Shown one piece after another: positions 1-16,576 of a stretch of 64,000 bases of DNA. The translations under genes were made by a program, and so were the position numbers. The notes under the pieces are model-generated. The model was not told the DNA's origin, made no database searches, and saw only the letters and a list, made by a program, of their open reading frames with translations. Origin of the DNA: Escarpia spicata (lineage: Eukaryota > Annelida > Polychaeta > Sabellida > Siboglinidae); the NCBI GenBank assembly GCA_963995525.1, contig OZ023213.1, forward strand, positions 21,751,921-21,815,920, in the 5' to 3' direction. The stretch's first letter is position 1. Each line of letters opens with the position of its first letter.

Positions 1-554
1 CATGCGTTTGGTCATAATTGGTTACCATAAGTGTACTCTAAGGTGACATCCCAAAACGACGACATTCAAGTTCCATAGTCTGACCTTCAGGGAAATATTA
101 TGTACGTACAGCTATTGGAAAACGTCGTTTACAGAAACAAAAGACACCGTTTTGTATTATGCACATAAAGGAATGAATACAAATTAACCATTTGAAACTA
201 CAATATAAATGTTAATGTTAGTAGTTTGGTTGTTTTATATGGATTACCCGTGCGTAATGTAAATATATTTTATAATCTGACAGACAGCGACACTCAATCG
301 GAATTTAAAAGCTATGACATATTATTATTATTATGGTATATTATCATTATACTGATGTGTGCATCATTTGTAAGTCAAAATACGGATTTTAATCAAACCA
401 AGCTACGTTACTGACACAACGTTTGCATTATTCTTAAAGATTACCAAATTATGTTAAAGTTCGTCTTGTTTATTTCGGACTTACCGTGATATGTTTAGTA
501 AAACACGACCTGTTTCCATGGGTCAGAATGTACGCTTGACCATTAAGCACTTAC
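1..554. other. MIOX intron, no gene seen
   Basis: I searched for the last MIOX exon on the minus strand and did not find it. The stretch is AT-rich and holds nothing else I can support. Confidence 0.4.
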
Positions 555-4515
<3,961 letters not shown>

Positions 4516-4840
4516 CTGCAGGAAGATGGGAAAGGTCACCAATTTACTTCCGGGGTCAGCGTAGACGAATGTAGTGCCAGTGGTTTTGACAGGGTACCCA
4601 CTTTCTAGGATTATTTGTACCCTGAAAATACTTGTTATAAATATGGAAATAGACACTTTGAGGACTACAACAGTTATGCTGGTCAGACACGTAATTTTCT
4701 GGTGGCTGGTTGACAGTTCGTGGGTATATCAGTAATAAAAGAATCCTTTGAGTATGAAGAGAAAATGTTGTTGTTATATGTAACAATTGACGGGGAGCAG
4801 CAGCTTTGGTAATGTTCCATAAAACAAAATTGTAGGATAT

Positions 4841-5035
4841 TGTAACTACCTATGAAGAAACTTGTTTTTGTGGTCTGTATATGTCAGCCGCATCCCGCGA
4901 TCTTCTTCAACAGACTTCAGTTACGCGTGTGTCACATGCTATACGTGTGTAATGTGCCACACCCGTAACTTCAGTCTGCGGGATGTGGCTGAAATATACA
5001 GATAAAAACAAAAGTGTTCTTGAGAGGTAACTACG
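4841..5035. mobile_element. Hairpin MITE-like element
   Basis: Two inverted arms of about 75 bp (4841-4917 and 4967-5035) match with a few substitutions: gtaactacc...gtctgtatatgtcagccgcatcccgc pairs with its inverted copy. The loop is about 50 bp. There is no coding content. The structure fits a foldback/MITE element; the family is unknown. Confidence 0.65.
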
Positions 5036-5705
5036 TACAATATATCAACAACCGAGTAACCGGATCTTCTATTCAATCAAGGAAAGTAATTGTAGGATTT
5101 GTCGAAAATTCAACAGCAGGTCAATGTTGTGACAAGCAACAACTGGTGTCATTATAATAAATTATGAATAATTATTCCACGTAACGGTACAGTGCTATCG
5201 ATGCTAACAGCGTTGCCTTTAGAAAACAAGTAATGCCTTGACTACACGATTCACTAAGCACAATAACAACACCGTGTGGATGTGACGTGCAGCTTAACTC
5301 GAAACGTTATCATCACGTCGTGCTATCTCCCAGAATCTTGTCACATGGTTAGGTTTCTCTTACCATCTACCAATCGCCAATATGACCCTGACAACAATTG
5401 TAGTAAAACGAGATAATATTTACTGGCTTAACTGTATCATATACAACCATGTAATTACCTACCGGCCATGGCTTACACTACTTGACAAATGTTTACCACT
5501 GATATTGCGAGAGTTCGTTGTTGGTAGAGTTGATGCGCTACTCCACACCAATCCACCTGTGGTATTAGTTTATCGTTGCATTGACATGCAAAGAGAAATA
5601 ACCCTGGGGCAGATTTCACGACACATTCGTACATGCCAACCTTCGTATGAAGGGTAGTTATGTTGTTAAGTGTAATTATTCACATCGCAACTTAAGGCCG
5701 GGATC

Positions 5706-5845
5706 ACACAGTCACAATCCCTTGGGAGGAAATTCATTTGGAGTGTAGCCGCATATTAAAACAAATATAACAAATGCACATGCAATATAAAAATGTAAAA
5801 GTAGTAATAAACGTTATATCGGTTAAATAAGTTAAAATAAGTTAA
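5706..5845. repeat. Dispersed repeat, copy 1 (gaaattcatttggagtg family)
   Basis: This shares aaattcatttggagtgtag, the following AT-rich block and ttatatcggttaaata with 13745-13890. It looks like the 3' tail of a retroelement; the family is not identified. Confidence 0.6.
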
Positions 5846-6171
5846 ACAAGTTACAAAAGTTAAATCATCTCACAAATCACAACTCATCTCAAGCTCATTC
5901 AGTGTCAGACTTGCAGGGAAGACTGGCAGAGATGGAGGGAACGAACGACAGTTACTCATGCATTAGTCTAATTGACGAGGGAACAAATGAGTTTCGAGAG
6001 CGATTCAGTTTACAGTGATGGAGCGGCCAGAAGGAAGCAGTTTAAAGTTTGGAAAGAGAGGATGTTCGGTGTCTGAGACCTTCCTTTCGTTTTGCCCGTT
6101 GCCTGTACAGATCCTCTAGAATGGTTTGCTTTTCTCCCAACACTTTGCCACTAACCCTGACGGTTCATGCC

Positions 6172-6276
6172 AGATTGTACACTGGCACTTTTCGTTCGTG
6201 CCTGAATGTACACTGGCACTTTTCGTTCGTGCCAGAGTGTACAGTGTACACTGGCACTTTCGTGTCAGAGTGTATA
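6172..6276. repeat. About 31-bp tandem repeat (gtacactggcacttttcgtt)
   Basis: Three to four imperfect copies of a unit built on tgtacactggcacttttcg with a gtgcc/gtcag spacer. Confidence 0.75.
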
Positions 6277-6279
6277 CTA

Positions 6280-6502
6280 GCACTTTTCGCCCGACCCAAC
6301 CCAACCCAACCCGACCAGACCAGACCAAACCAGTCTCCCAATACTGCAGTGTATCCACTACACAACCGACACCGACTGAGCCATACTCGAAGCCGGTGTG
6401 ACGTCATAAAACTTGAATACTTTCCACTACGTCGATAGTAGTCGGGTTTAGTCGGTGTCGGTCTGACGTGGTCTGATCTGGTCGGGTGGGACTAAAAGTG
6501 CA
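6280..6502. repeat. Imperfect inverted repeat
   Basis: The left arm (gcacttttcgcccgaccc..., ccgaccagaccagacc, aaccgacaccgact) pairs with an inverted right arm ending ggtcgggtgggactaaaagtgc at about 6502. It could form a roughly 220-bp foldback. Confidence 0.6.
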
Positions 6503-7505
6503 AATATACGAAACGTCACAACATATTACGTTCCTTCGTACCGTACGATCGTTAAAAACCGGTCCCTGACAGACAGTACCATGAGGCGCACGCCATTCTT
6601 CAAAGAGCAATTCCAAAACATCTCATGCATTGCTCGTCCGACCATCCCCACGAGCTGGCGGTGTTATTACGATTGGCCTGCGACGGCAAGAAATTAAAGC
6701 GCGTAATATGATATGACTGACAACCGAAACAACGGAGTCATATAACTCTGGTCGATAAGCCTGGGGTACTGAGGCACGAAAAAAGGGCAGTGTATTTTTT
6801 TTAAATGATTTTTGTTTTAATTCACATGCTCTGACCTAAGTTAATTTGAGCAGTCAGATGTCCAGGTGTAGAAGCTGTTGACAGTAAAATGGTGTATTTT
6901 AACTGATTTTACTAAGCGGAAGGATATTTGGCAGCAATTGGGCTATTTGATGCTTTAGCCGGAGTACCGCTTGCATCCATTTGTAAATATTGACGTGTGT
7001 CATACATACAGGCATTTTACGAGAGCTAGACATTTTAAATTTTGACTAAACTCGACCAGCATGTCAATGAGATGATGATAACAGCAGGTGAGAAGTTCAA
7101 GAATGTTTGTAGGTTACGTTTTCTTATATTCACACAAAACGTCAACCTGGCAACCAATGGGAAAACAAACTGTAGACTGACCCCAGTTGCCGCTGTCGAT
7201 CACCCGTATGGGGGCAGATTTTCTGTACCCAGGGCGGTGACTGTTGGTATATACAGTTAGCGATGACATTTTCTGTTTATTCTATATATGACCGGTTTTT
7301 TTTGTAAGCTGACTTGGTGATATTGCTATGTACGTGAAGTGGCACAGTCACCCATGCAGTTCTTGCTACAGCCCAAGTATCTATACATTAATACGCCATC
7401 TTTGGATCGTTGTGAGTGCATGTCCTCCGAGGTTCACGCGTCTATTTCTATGTTCGTTCGCTTCATTCGACCATTGGCGTCCGTTCTAGCAATTGACGAT
7501 GTATT

Positions 7506-7542
7506 AGAGAGTGAGAGAGAGGGGGGGGGGAGAGAGAGAGAG

Positions 7543-7589
<47 letters not shown>

Positions 7590-7671
7590 GAGGGGGGAGA
7601 GAGGGAGAGAGCGAGAGACAGACAGACAGAGAGACAGACAGAGAGAGAGGGGGAGAGAGGGAGAGAGCGAG

Positions 7672-7739
<68 letters not shown>

Positions 7740-7793
7740 CGGGAGCGGGGGAGGGGGAGGGGGAGGGGGAGGGGGAGAGGGAGAGGGAGAGAC
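7506..7793. repeat. GA-rich microsatellite
   Basis: About 290 bp of GA with G-runs and CAGA interruptions. The long Arg/Glu and Ser/Leu frames across it are not genes. Confidence 0.95.
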
Positions 7794-9360
7794 ATTGTCA
7801 GATGGCGCTATTAACAGTTGTCCGTATGTGTTACTCCACGGGTGGGTGTATGCTAGTCACTATGAGAGTGTCTATAACGATAAGATGTCAACATTGTATA
7901 CACACTTGCAAAACTGATGGGTTAAATGCAATGTCAATTGTAGAGGTGTATGAGTTTAAATGATGCACATTGGTAAATTCATTTAAAAGAACACCTTTCT
8001 TGTTCGATTGAACACGTTCAAAACTGTGTTTGCATCATCATTGCCTGGCCTGTGCATCTCTGTTAACAAGTTACTTAATAAAACGTAGCGTACACCAATT
8101 AGTTAGCCAATCTCGTTCGGCAAATATACCTAAACGATATCCAGTTAAGAAGATTCGACATTCCACTTCTCGTGTACAGGAAACTCCTCTTCTGATATAT
8201 TTTGGTAACAAACCAACCAAAGTCAGAGTTTTCTTCGCTGTCACGTACATATCAAAACTTGCAAAAAGTATCAGCAAATTGTATCTAAGTGCAGTTTTGT
8301 GTGGCATCTACAACACTGCTGTAAACAAACCTACTTGTTTAATCACGTCAGTGGTCATGTTCCCAATTAGGCGTGACCGCTACAGTGACGTCCTTCGCGG
8401 CCTATTTTTCAGTGTGTCGTGGATTTGAACAGCAGCGACGTTGGCTCAACCTCACGACCGAGCAATTCCCACGGCATTAACAGCAGTGCATAGCCGCCTG
8501 GTCTACCCCCACAGATCAGGCAAGCCATGTCCGGTTCCGACTGGCGTTTAGTTGTGTATCGGGGTGCCCTAGCGCGTGAACGGGTCCGTTCTGGTTCAGT
8601 GGGGTGGCGCGGTGATGTCTGTCGCTACTAGTACACGGCGTCTTAACTTTGTTGCACTGACTGCGATACGATCTTCAGTAGCCGATCATATCGTATCACT
8701 CTTTGTTGTTATATATCACGGCAACGTGTGTTCCATTAGTAACGCACGGCTACACTTTTGACGAAAACAGTGGCATAGTCGTTAAAATATGTCAGACTTC
8801 CATTTGAGAAAACCCGGTTCCCAATGCTTTTTATAATTTCTGTCGTTTCGAAGCTTGAGCAAATTGACCCCATATTGCTCCAGTTTACTCAGCTGCATAA
8901 ATGGGTGCCTTGTTATAGACAGCGGTTGGTATGTGTGATCGATTAGTCTCCGCGTAGTAATTACTGCGTGGTTGACTGCTTTCCATAGCATTGTACGTCT
9001 TGTTCGAATGGCAAAGGGCGAAGTGTATTTAAAACGTTGTGTGCAGTCTTAATGAATGGATAATGAAAGCTTTATATAAAGAAAATAACTGTTATCTTTA
9101 AAATGGCCTGTTTGGGCCTACACGTGGTGATAATATCAGTTGGTAAGATGCATTTCAGCAATAACATGTGTCTCCCCATTTTCGCGGAGACACTAGACAA
9201 CCGAAAAAGAGAATAATTAAACATATTCTTACTGTTTAATTTAGTTACGCATTTCACAGCGTTTGCATGTAAACGGGTTTAACCCGTCTGAGCCATTGTA
9301 AATGTTAATAATAATAATGTTTTGGCTGTGTGTCCGTATTGAGTAACCTCTACAACTTGT
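7794..9360. other. Intergenic DNA, no gene recognised
   Basis: Short frames only. Neither strand shows conserved motifs or splice-linked coding. Confidence 0.4.
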
Positions 9361-9448
9361 TGATGTGTGTGAGAGTGTGTGTGTGTGTATGCGTGTGCGT
9401 GTGTATGGGTGTGTGCGTGCGTGCGTGCATCTGCGTGTGTGTGTTTTC

Positions 9449-9824
9449 GCACAATATGGTGCCTCGATTGAAAATACACTGCGTAAAAATGTTAAACCGA
9501 GCTAGCGGCCTGGAACACGTATACGTACAGCAGTGAAGTGCTTTCAGCAGGGTAGTGATTCATCTGACCTGATAAGATTAAATTTTCGTTTGCTTCGTTA
9601 TATGATAGTTTTGATATTTTTAGAAAGGTCAGTGTGACACTTTTGTCCTATTTTTGTAGTCAAACGTATATAATGAGGAGCAGTTTTATATCAGCAACTG
9701 CGAGTATGTATTGCGCCGCAGGATGTCTTGGTTTGGTATCAGACCACCAGCTGAGCCATCTAATACCACAGCACAGCAGTAGTACTCTGTTCCAGGGCAT
9801 GTCCTGCGAACGTCACCTTGGCGT
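9449..9824. repeat. 376-bp dispersed repeat, copy 1
   Basis: Runs from gcacaatatggtgc to cgtcaccttggcgt. Copy 2 at 14445-14820 has the same length and orientation with scattered substitutions. Each copy follows a GT-rich tract, so the dinucleotide run may belong to the element. No coding capacity was recognised. Confidence 0.8.
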
Positions 9825-9984
9825 GACGTGTACCCCGTTCCACCACCCCTTCCCAACGTCTGGAAACATTCAGCGGGAGTAGAGTGCCACAGGAGGGTGG
9901 TGGCAAGATGATCACGGCGAGAAGATAGAGGATAGGTCATACAACGTGTATTGGCAACATAGCCATGGGCTCGACCTCAACGAC

Positions 9985-12230
9985 TTGATCTGGGGGCGCA
10001 TGTAGAGGAGTTCAGTTCAAACTACCGTGGGTTGAGTCAGAGGGCGCATGTAGAGGAGTTTACTTCAAACTGCCATGAGTTGAGGCAGAGGGCGCCTGGA
10101 GAGGAGTTCAGTTCAAATTGCCATGGGTTGAGGCAGAGGGCGCATGGAGAGGAGTTCAGTTCAAACTGCCATGGGTTGATGCAGGAGGTGCATGGAGAGG
10201 AGTTTAATTCAAATTGCCATGGGTTGAGGCATAGGGTGCATGGAGAGGAGTTCAATTCAAACTGTCATGGGTTGAGGCTTAGGGCGCATGTAGAGGAGTT
10301 CAATTTAAACTGTCATGGGTTGAGGCAGAGGGCGCATGGAGAGGAGTTCAATTCAAACTGCCATGGGTTGAGGCAGATGGCGCATGGAGAGGAGTTCAAT
10401 TCAAACTGCCATGGGTTGAGGCAGAGGGCGCATGGAGAGGAGTCCAGTTCAAACTGCCATGGGTTGAGGCAGAGGGTGCATGGAGAGGAGTTCAGTTCAA
10501 ACTGCCATGGGTTGAGGCAGAGGGCGCATGGAGAGGAGTTTGATTCAAATTGCCATGGGTTGAGGCAGGGGGCGCATGGAGAGGGGTTTAATTCAAACTG
10601 TCATGGGTTGAGGCAGAATGTGCATGGAGAGGGGATTAATTCAAACTGTCATGGGTTGAGGCAGAGGCGCATGTAGAAAAGTTTAATTCAAACTGCCATG
10701 GGTTGAGGCAGAGGGCACATGGAGAGGAGTTCAATTCAAATTGCCATGGGTTGAGGCAGAGGGTGCATGGAGAGGAGTTCAGTTCAAACTGCCATGGGTT
10801 GAGGTAGAGGGTGCATGGAGAGGAATTTAATTCAAACTGTCATGAGTTGAGGCAGAGGGCACATGGAAAGAAGTTTAATTCAAACTGCCACGGGTTGAGG
10901 CAGAGGGCACATGGAGAGGAGTTTAATTCAAACTGCCACGGGTTGAGGCAGAGGGCGCATGGAGAGGAGTTCAATTCAAACTGCCATGGGTTGAGGCAGA
11001 GGGTGCATGGAGAGGAGTTCAGTTCAAACTGCCATGGGTTGAGGCAGAGGGTGCATGGAGAGGAGTTTAATTCAAACTCCCATGGGTTGGGGGAGAAGGC
11101 ATGGAGAGGAAGGCAGTTCAAACTGTCATGGGTTGAGGCAGAGGGTGCATGGAGAGGGGGTTAATTCAAACTGTCATGGGTTGAGGCAGAGGGCGCATGT
11201 AGAGGAGTTTAATTCAAACTGCCATGGGTTGAGGCAGAGGGCGCATGGAGAGGAGTTCAATTCAAACTGCCATGGGTTGAGGCAGAGGGCGCATGGAGAG
11301 GGGTTTAATTCAAACTCCCATGGGTTGGGGTAGAGGGCGCATGGAGAGGAGGTCAGTTCAAACTGCCATGGGTTGAGGCAGAGGGCGCATGGAGAGGAGT
11401 TCAATTCAAACTGCCATGGGTTGAGGCAGAGGGTGCACGGAGAGGAGTTTAATTCAAACTCCCATGGGTTGGGGGAGAAGACATGGAGAGGAGGTCAGTT
11501 CAAACTGCCATGGGTTGAGGCAGAGGGCGCATGGAGAGGAGTTTCATTCAAATTGCTATGGGTTGAGGCAGGGGGCGCATGGAGAGGGGTTTAATTCAAA
11601 CTGTCATGGGTTGAGGCAGAGGGTGCATGGAGAGAGTTTTAATTCAAACTGTCATGGGTTGAGGCAGAGGGCGCATGTAGAGGAGTTTAATTCAAACTGC
11701 CATGGGTTGAGGCAGAGGGCGCATGGAGAGGAGTTCAATTCAAACTGCCATGGGTTGAGGCAGAGGGTGCATGGAGAGGAGTTTAATTCAAACTGCCATG
11801 GGTTGGGGTAGAGGGCGCATGGAGAGGAGGTCAGTTCAAACTGCCATGGGTTGAGGCAGAGGGCGCATGGAGTTGAGTTCAGTTCAAACTGCCATGGGTT
11901 GAGCAGAGGGTGCATGGAGAGGGGTTTAATTCAAACTGTCATGGGTTGAGGCAGAGGGTGCATGGAGAGGGGTTTAATTAAAACTACCACGGGTTGAGGC
12001 AGGGGGCACATGGAGAGGGGTTTAATTCAAACTGTCATGGGTTGAGGCAGAGGGTGCATGGAGAGGAGTTTAATTAAAACTGCCACGGGCTGAGGCAGGG
12101 GGCGCATGGAGAGGAGTATAATTCAAACTGCCATGAGTTGAGGCAAGGGGCGCGTGCAGATGAGATTAATTCAAACTGCCATGGGTTCAGGCAGGGGGTG
12201 GTATGCCAAGGAATTGAATTCAACTCTCTG
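9985..12230. repeat. 48-bp minisatellite, about 46 copies
   Basis: The unit is built on gggttgaggcagagggcgca / tggagaggagttcaattcaa / actgccat, with substitutions and a few short indels. Because 48 is divisible by 3, long frames with a 16-residue repeat appear on both strands; indels break them, and there is no start context or splice support. Confidence 0.95.
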
Positions 12231-12617
12231 TATTTATTTCAAGTGGAAGACGTAACGCGAGACTTGCAGACGAATAAAGGTTCAAACCACAGCATTCAGC
12301 ACCAATGACCGCATGACATGGCTCAAGATCGTCAGCAATATGCGTCAACAAACAGCATGAATTCCATTTGTTATTCTGCCCTCTCTGTGTCGAGCCTGAG
12401 TGATGATGTTAATGACAAAAGCAGGGCATATGATAGAATAGTGAACACTAGAAATGCAAGGCCACGAACAATACGGTACCGCGAGGCTTGCAGACAAGCG
12501 CAGGTGCAAAACAGAGCATTGTGGAACAAAATAAATGGTTGATAAAAATATGCACCAAGTCTTTCAGCGGCTTACAATCACAGAAAACATTGAGCTCCAT
12601 GTACAATTCAGCCCAAT
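12231..12617. other. Spacer between two minisatellites
   Basis: Unique-looking DNA with two related segments (cgcgagacttgcagac near 12257 and cgcgaggcttgcagac near 12480). A 74-residue plus frame (12318-12542) covers part of it. It has no recognised domain, so I do not call a gene. Confidence 0.4.
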
Positions 12618-13245
12618 CATGGTTGAGGCCGAGGGCGGCATGCCGGACAGTTTAATTCAACCCACTCAGGGTTGAGGCCGGGGGCGGCATGCCGGACAGT
12701 TTAATTCAACCCACTCATGGTTGAGGCCGGGGGCGGCATGCCGGACAGTTTAATTCAACCCACTCAGGGTTGAGGCCGGGGGCGGCATGCCAGACAGTTT
12801 AATTAAACCCACTCAGGATTGAGGCCGGGGGCGGCATGCCGGACAGTTTAATTCAACCCACTCAGGGTTGAGGCCGGGGGCGGCATGCCTGACAGTTTAA
12901 TTCAACCCACTCAGGGTTGAGGCCGGGGGCGGCATGCCGGACAGTTTAATTCAACCCACTCAGGGTTGAGACCAGGGGCGGCATGCCGAGCAGTTTAATT
13001 CAACCCACTCAGGGTTGAGACCAGGGGCGGCATGCCGAGCAGTTTAATTAAACCCACTCAGGATTGAGGCCGGGGGCGGCATGCCGGACAGTTTAATTCA
13101 ACCCACTCAGGGTTGAGGCCGGGGGCGGCATGCCGGACAGTTTAATTCAACCCACTCAGGATTGAGGCCGAGGGCGGCATGCCGGACAGTTTAATTCAAC
13201 CCACTCAGGATTGAGGCCGGGGGGTGGCATGCCGAGCAGTTTAAT
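12618..13245. repeat. 49-bp minisatellite, about 13 copies
   Basis: The unit is gggttgaggccgggggcggc / atgccggacagtttaattca / acccactca. It clearly derives from the same ancestor as the 48-bp array (gggttgaggc...gggggcg...gtttaattcaa) but is more homogeneous. Confidence 0.93.
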
Positions 13246-13744
13246 TCATACAGACCAAATGACCGGACCATGCAATCGTCTTAGCAAAGAGCCGCGATCA
13301 TTTCGCTGTGATCGACTTCATCTGCTTGTCGGTAAATGCCACGTAGACCCACTGTGATTGTGACGCTGCAATGAAAGCTCTTTTTTCTTTCGAGGTACTA
13401 GTGAACTCTCGAATAGTGGCGCCATAAATTCGAATGCTGAACGAAATGACGCTGTCGATGCTGAAATGCAAAATGCGCCATCTTTAAGACAACCAGTGGT
13501 GATCACGTGACATATACAAACTTAACTCTATTAGTATTTATATTTCGATTGTGTTTCCGGTCATAATTGTTGAAGCAGAACTACCATTTTACAACCACAG
13601 TGACGAGTCGTACATCAGCTACAGGTTTACCATCGAACTTCCGGTGTACGTTAATTCACGCAGCTACACCACCAGTCTCCATTCTCGTGAAAGGATAAAA
13701 TCTTCCACCGTTCGGTTCTGTCAATCACAATCACAATCACAATC

Positions 13745-13890
13745 ACAATACTTTATTGTCCCTTGTGAGGGAAATTCATTTGGAGTGTAGAGCAGCATAT
13801 TAAGACATATAAAACAAATGTACGTGCAATATACATAATGTAAAAATAAAAAGACAAAGTAATAACAGTTATATCGGTTAAATAAATTAA
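13745..13890. repeat. Dispersed repeat, copy 2 (gaaattcatttggagtg family)
   Basis: Preceded by (CAATCA)n, then tactttattgtcccttgtga, and the same tail as 5706-5845. The short repeat head and conserved tail suggest a retroelement 3' end. Confidence 0.6.
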
Positions 13891-14303
13891 TTAATTAATT
13901 AAATGGTGGAACTGTCAGTAACGAACACTGGTGAAGACAAACACCATCTCATGCGATCATTGTGAGGTCTTCACGGATCCGAGGCGTGTTGATCCGTCGT
14001 GAATGCCCACAGCCATGTGGACGACTCGTCTACGATCAGGTGGAATGAATACAAGCGCACATGCAATAATTATAACGTAATAAAAAATATACCTGACAGA
14101 AATAACCCGTCACCGGATTGGACCGGTTCCAGACACTGTAGAGTTAGAAAAAGTTTACGTATTGTGCGTCACGGAAGGATGGCTTGATTCGCGCTGAGAT
14201 AGTCGGTAGAATGGTGATTGTGTTGGCGGCACAGGAATAGAACGGGTTTACGAGCACTCCGAACGCGGTCATTAGTAAATATGTTATGTAAAGGTGTTGT
14301 GTC

Positions 14304-14820
<517 letters not shown>

Positions 14821-15077
14821 ATCCGTCCGTTAAAACGTTTAAATATGTTGACTCTTTATGTGACACAGCTTCATGTGATGACTACTGTTAGGCTACCATA
14901 GGCGGACCCAGGGGGACCTGAAGGCACGTGCCCCTAGACCATTGGGATTTGGCGTGCTCATATACCTTTTTGAATGGGTCCACGTGACCGTGCCTCCTAG
15001 ACCCTTGGAAATGTGCCCCCGTGCCCCCGTTCATGTTACAATATGGTCAAGTTACGACGACGAAACATTGTCAACAG

Positions 15078-15088
15078 CAGTGTGTGTG

Positions 15089-15124
<36 letters not shown>

Positions 15125-15129
15125 TATGT
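15078..15129. repeat. (GTGC)n microsatellite
   Basis: About 12 GTGC tetramers. Confidence 0.9.
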
Positions 15130-15424
15130 GTAGATACTACCAACCAGTACGGCTATGTGATGTGTGTGGCCGTGCTTCGTGGTGCTCTTTTCAGTATCCA
15201 GCCACTACGCTCTCGAGATGTGGACTACAAAGCAACGAAAAGGAAGGATTTTTCGCGAACTTCGACATAATGAGACTAGGAGACGTTGAGTGCGGTCAAT
15301 TTGATGAGGCTGAAGCTCATGGGGGTTGTGGCATCATTATATATGCCAACTTCTGACTTTCAAAAACCAGTAGATTCGAGATTTTGTACGTTGAATTTTT
15401 TTTTTTCGCGGCGACGTTCAACAT

Positions 15425-15560
15425 TTTCTAAGCTCACCAGAAACCTCGATTTGCACCCAATCCTCTTGAGACTCGCCAATAATCCCCATATTGAGGCTTT
15501 CCAAAAACCTCGATTTGCACCCAACTTGAGGCTCGCCAAAACATTCCTTCTTCACCGAAA
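15425..15560. repeat. Dispersed cctcgatttgcaccc / gactcgccaaaac repeat
   Basis: Two tandem variants of a roughly 60-bp unit. A diverged relative (cctcgaggctctccaaaaag, cttgagactcgccaaaac) lies at 35995-36060, on the other side of the Polinton. Confidence 0.55.
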
Positions 15561-15761
15561 TTCCTGGAGAATTTATTCTTTTTAGAGAGTCCGGAAAATT
15601 CACAACAAATCAAGGAAACCCGAAAAATCCAAAACGGTTGGCAAGTATTCATAATTCGTAATTATAATTTAAAACATATTAAAGTGTTACTGAAAGGTTT
15701 GGATCGCTGTTTTCATAAGTGCATGGTTTAATACCTTCAGTAAATCCGGCATAGTTGTACA

Positions 15762-15767
15762 TCTGCT
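15762..15767. repeat. Left target-site duplication TCTGCT
   Basis: Six bases directly abutting the left terminal repeat, repeated exactly at 32339-32344. A 6-bp duplication is the known signature of Polinton integration. Confidence 0.93.
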
Positions 15768-15954
15768 AGTAGTTAGTAGGATACACTGGCCCCAAACCAC
15801 GCCCCCTGTTGTATCTAACTACGTGCATAAAAAACGTCGATTTCAAAATCGGGAACCTACTTATAAAAAAAAGATCAAAGGCTTTTTGGTAACCTGAGTG
15901 GAATCGGGAACCTACTTATAAAAAACGTGATTGATGGCCTGTCACTTTTTGTGA
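15768..15954 (+). repeat. Left terminal inverted repeat of Polinton
   Basis: Identical to the reverse complement of 32151-32338 apart from one T in a T-run near 15950. It contains the word aatcgggaacctacttata twice (about 15848 and 15900). Weaker similarity continues inward to about 16000. Confidence 0.96.
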
Positions 15955-15959
15955 CTGAA

Positions 15960-16200
15960 AAGCGCCATCTAGTGGTTAATAACAACGTCCTAGTTACGGC
16001 GTCCTTAGTTACGGCGTCCCTAGTTACGGGATAACGTCATCTAGCGAATAATAATAGCGTCCCTAGTTACGTGATAACGCCATCTAGCGAATAATATAAT
16101 AACGGCGTCCCTAGTTACGATACGGGGGTATAGCAGAAACCAATGTGGTTATGTTAAAACCACCGTGGTTACGATAAAATCACCGTGGGTACGAATGCAC
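15960..16200. repeat. Left subterminal short repeats
   Basis: Multiple copies of cgtccctagttacg alternate with gccatctagcgaataata (15965-16130). They are followed by three copies of a roughly 24-bp accaccgtggttacgataaa unit (16139-16195). The first two words also occur inverted near 32080-32150. They may be transposase or replication binding sites. Confidence 0.75.
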
Positions 16201-16576
16201 TAAACCCAGTGTGACCGAGATTAGCCGCTGTACCCTGGATAGGCGGCCGTGGTGAAAGTTGAGACGCGGCCGGTCGGCCTAGATATGGGCGGCTGAAAAT
16301 AGATCTACGGCTGGGACTTTGTTAGCCGGATTTGTAATGATGCTGAAATAAACTGGTTGGCTTTGTGGAAACAGCGCTTATGCGTGCGTTTAAAGCGATA
16401 ATCAGCGGCTTGTTTTATCGAGGTAGCGGCGTGTTAAGCGGTGGACAAATGGATGCGGAATGACGGTATGTTTATTATGCTAGCAAAACGAAACGAGTGG
16501 GATATATAATTTAAAAAAGCTGTAAGCAACGGTAACTTATAGGTAATAGAAAACGAGTGAACGTGAACGGTGTATT

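Noticed and set aside
7339..7963. Arg/Glu-rich proteins
   Set aside because: Translation of a GA microsatellite.
10032..11915. Long frames with a 16-residue repeat (HGLRQRAHGEEFNSNC type)
   Set aside because: They follow from a 48-bp minisatellite unit divisible by three. Both strands are open, indels interrupt them, and there is no promoter or splice support.
13318..13506. 62-residue minus frame after the 49-bp array
   Set aside because: No domain, no splice context and no repeat of the pattern elsewhere in the window.
14895..15045. hAT-like transposon end (ggcggacccaggggg)
   Set aside because: Only one end was found, with no partner terminal repeat or target duplication, so it is not called.
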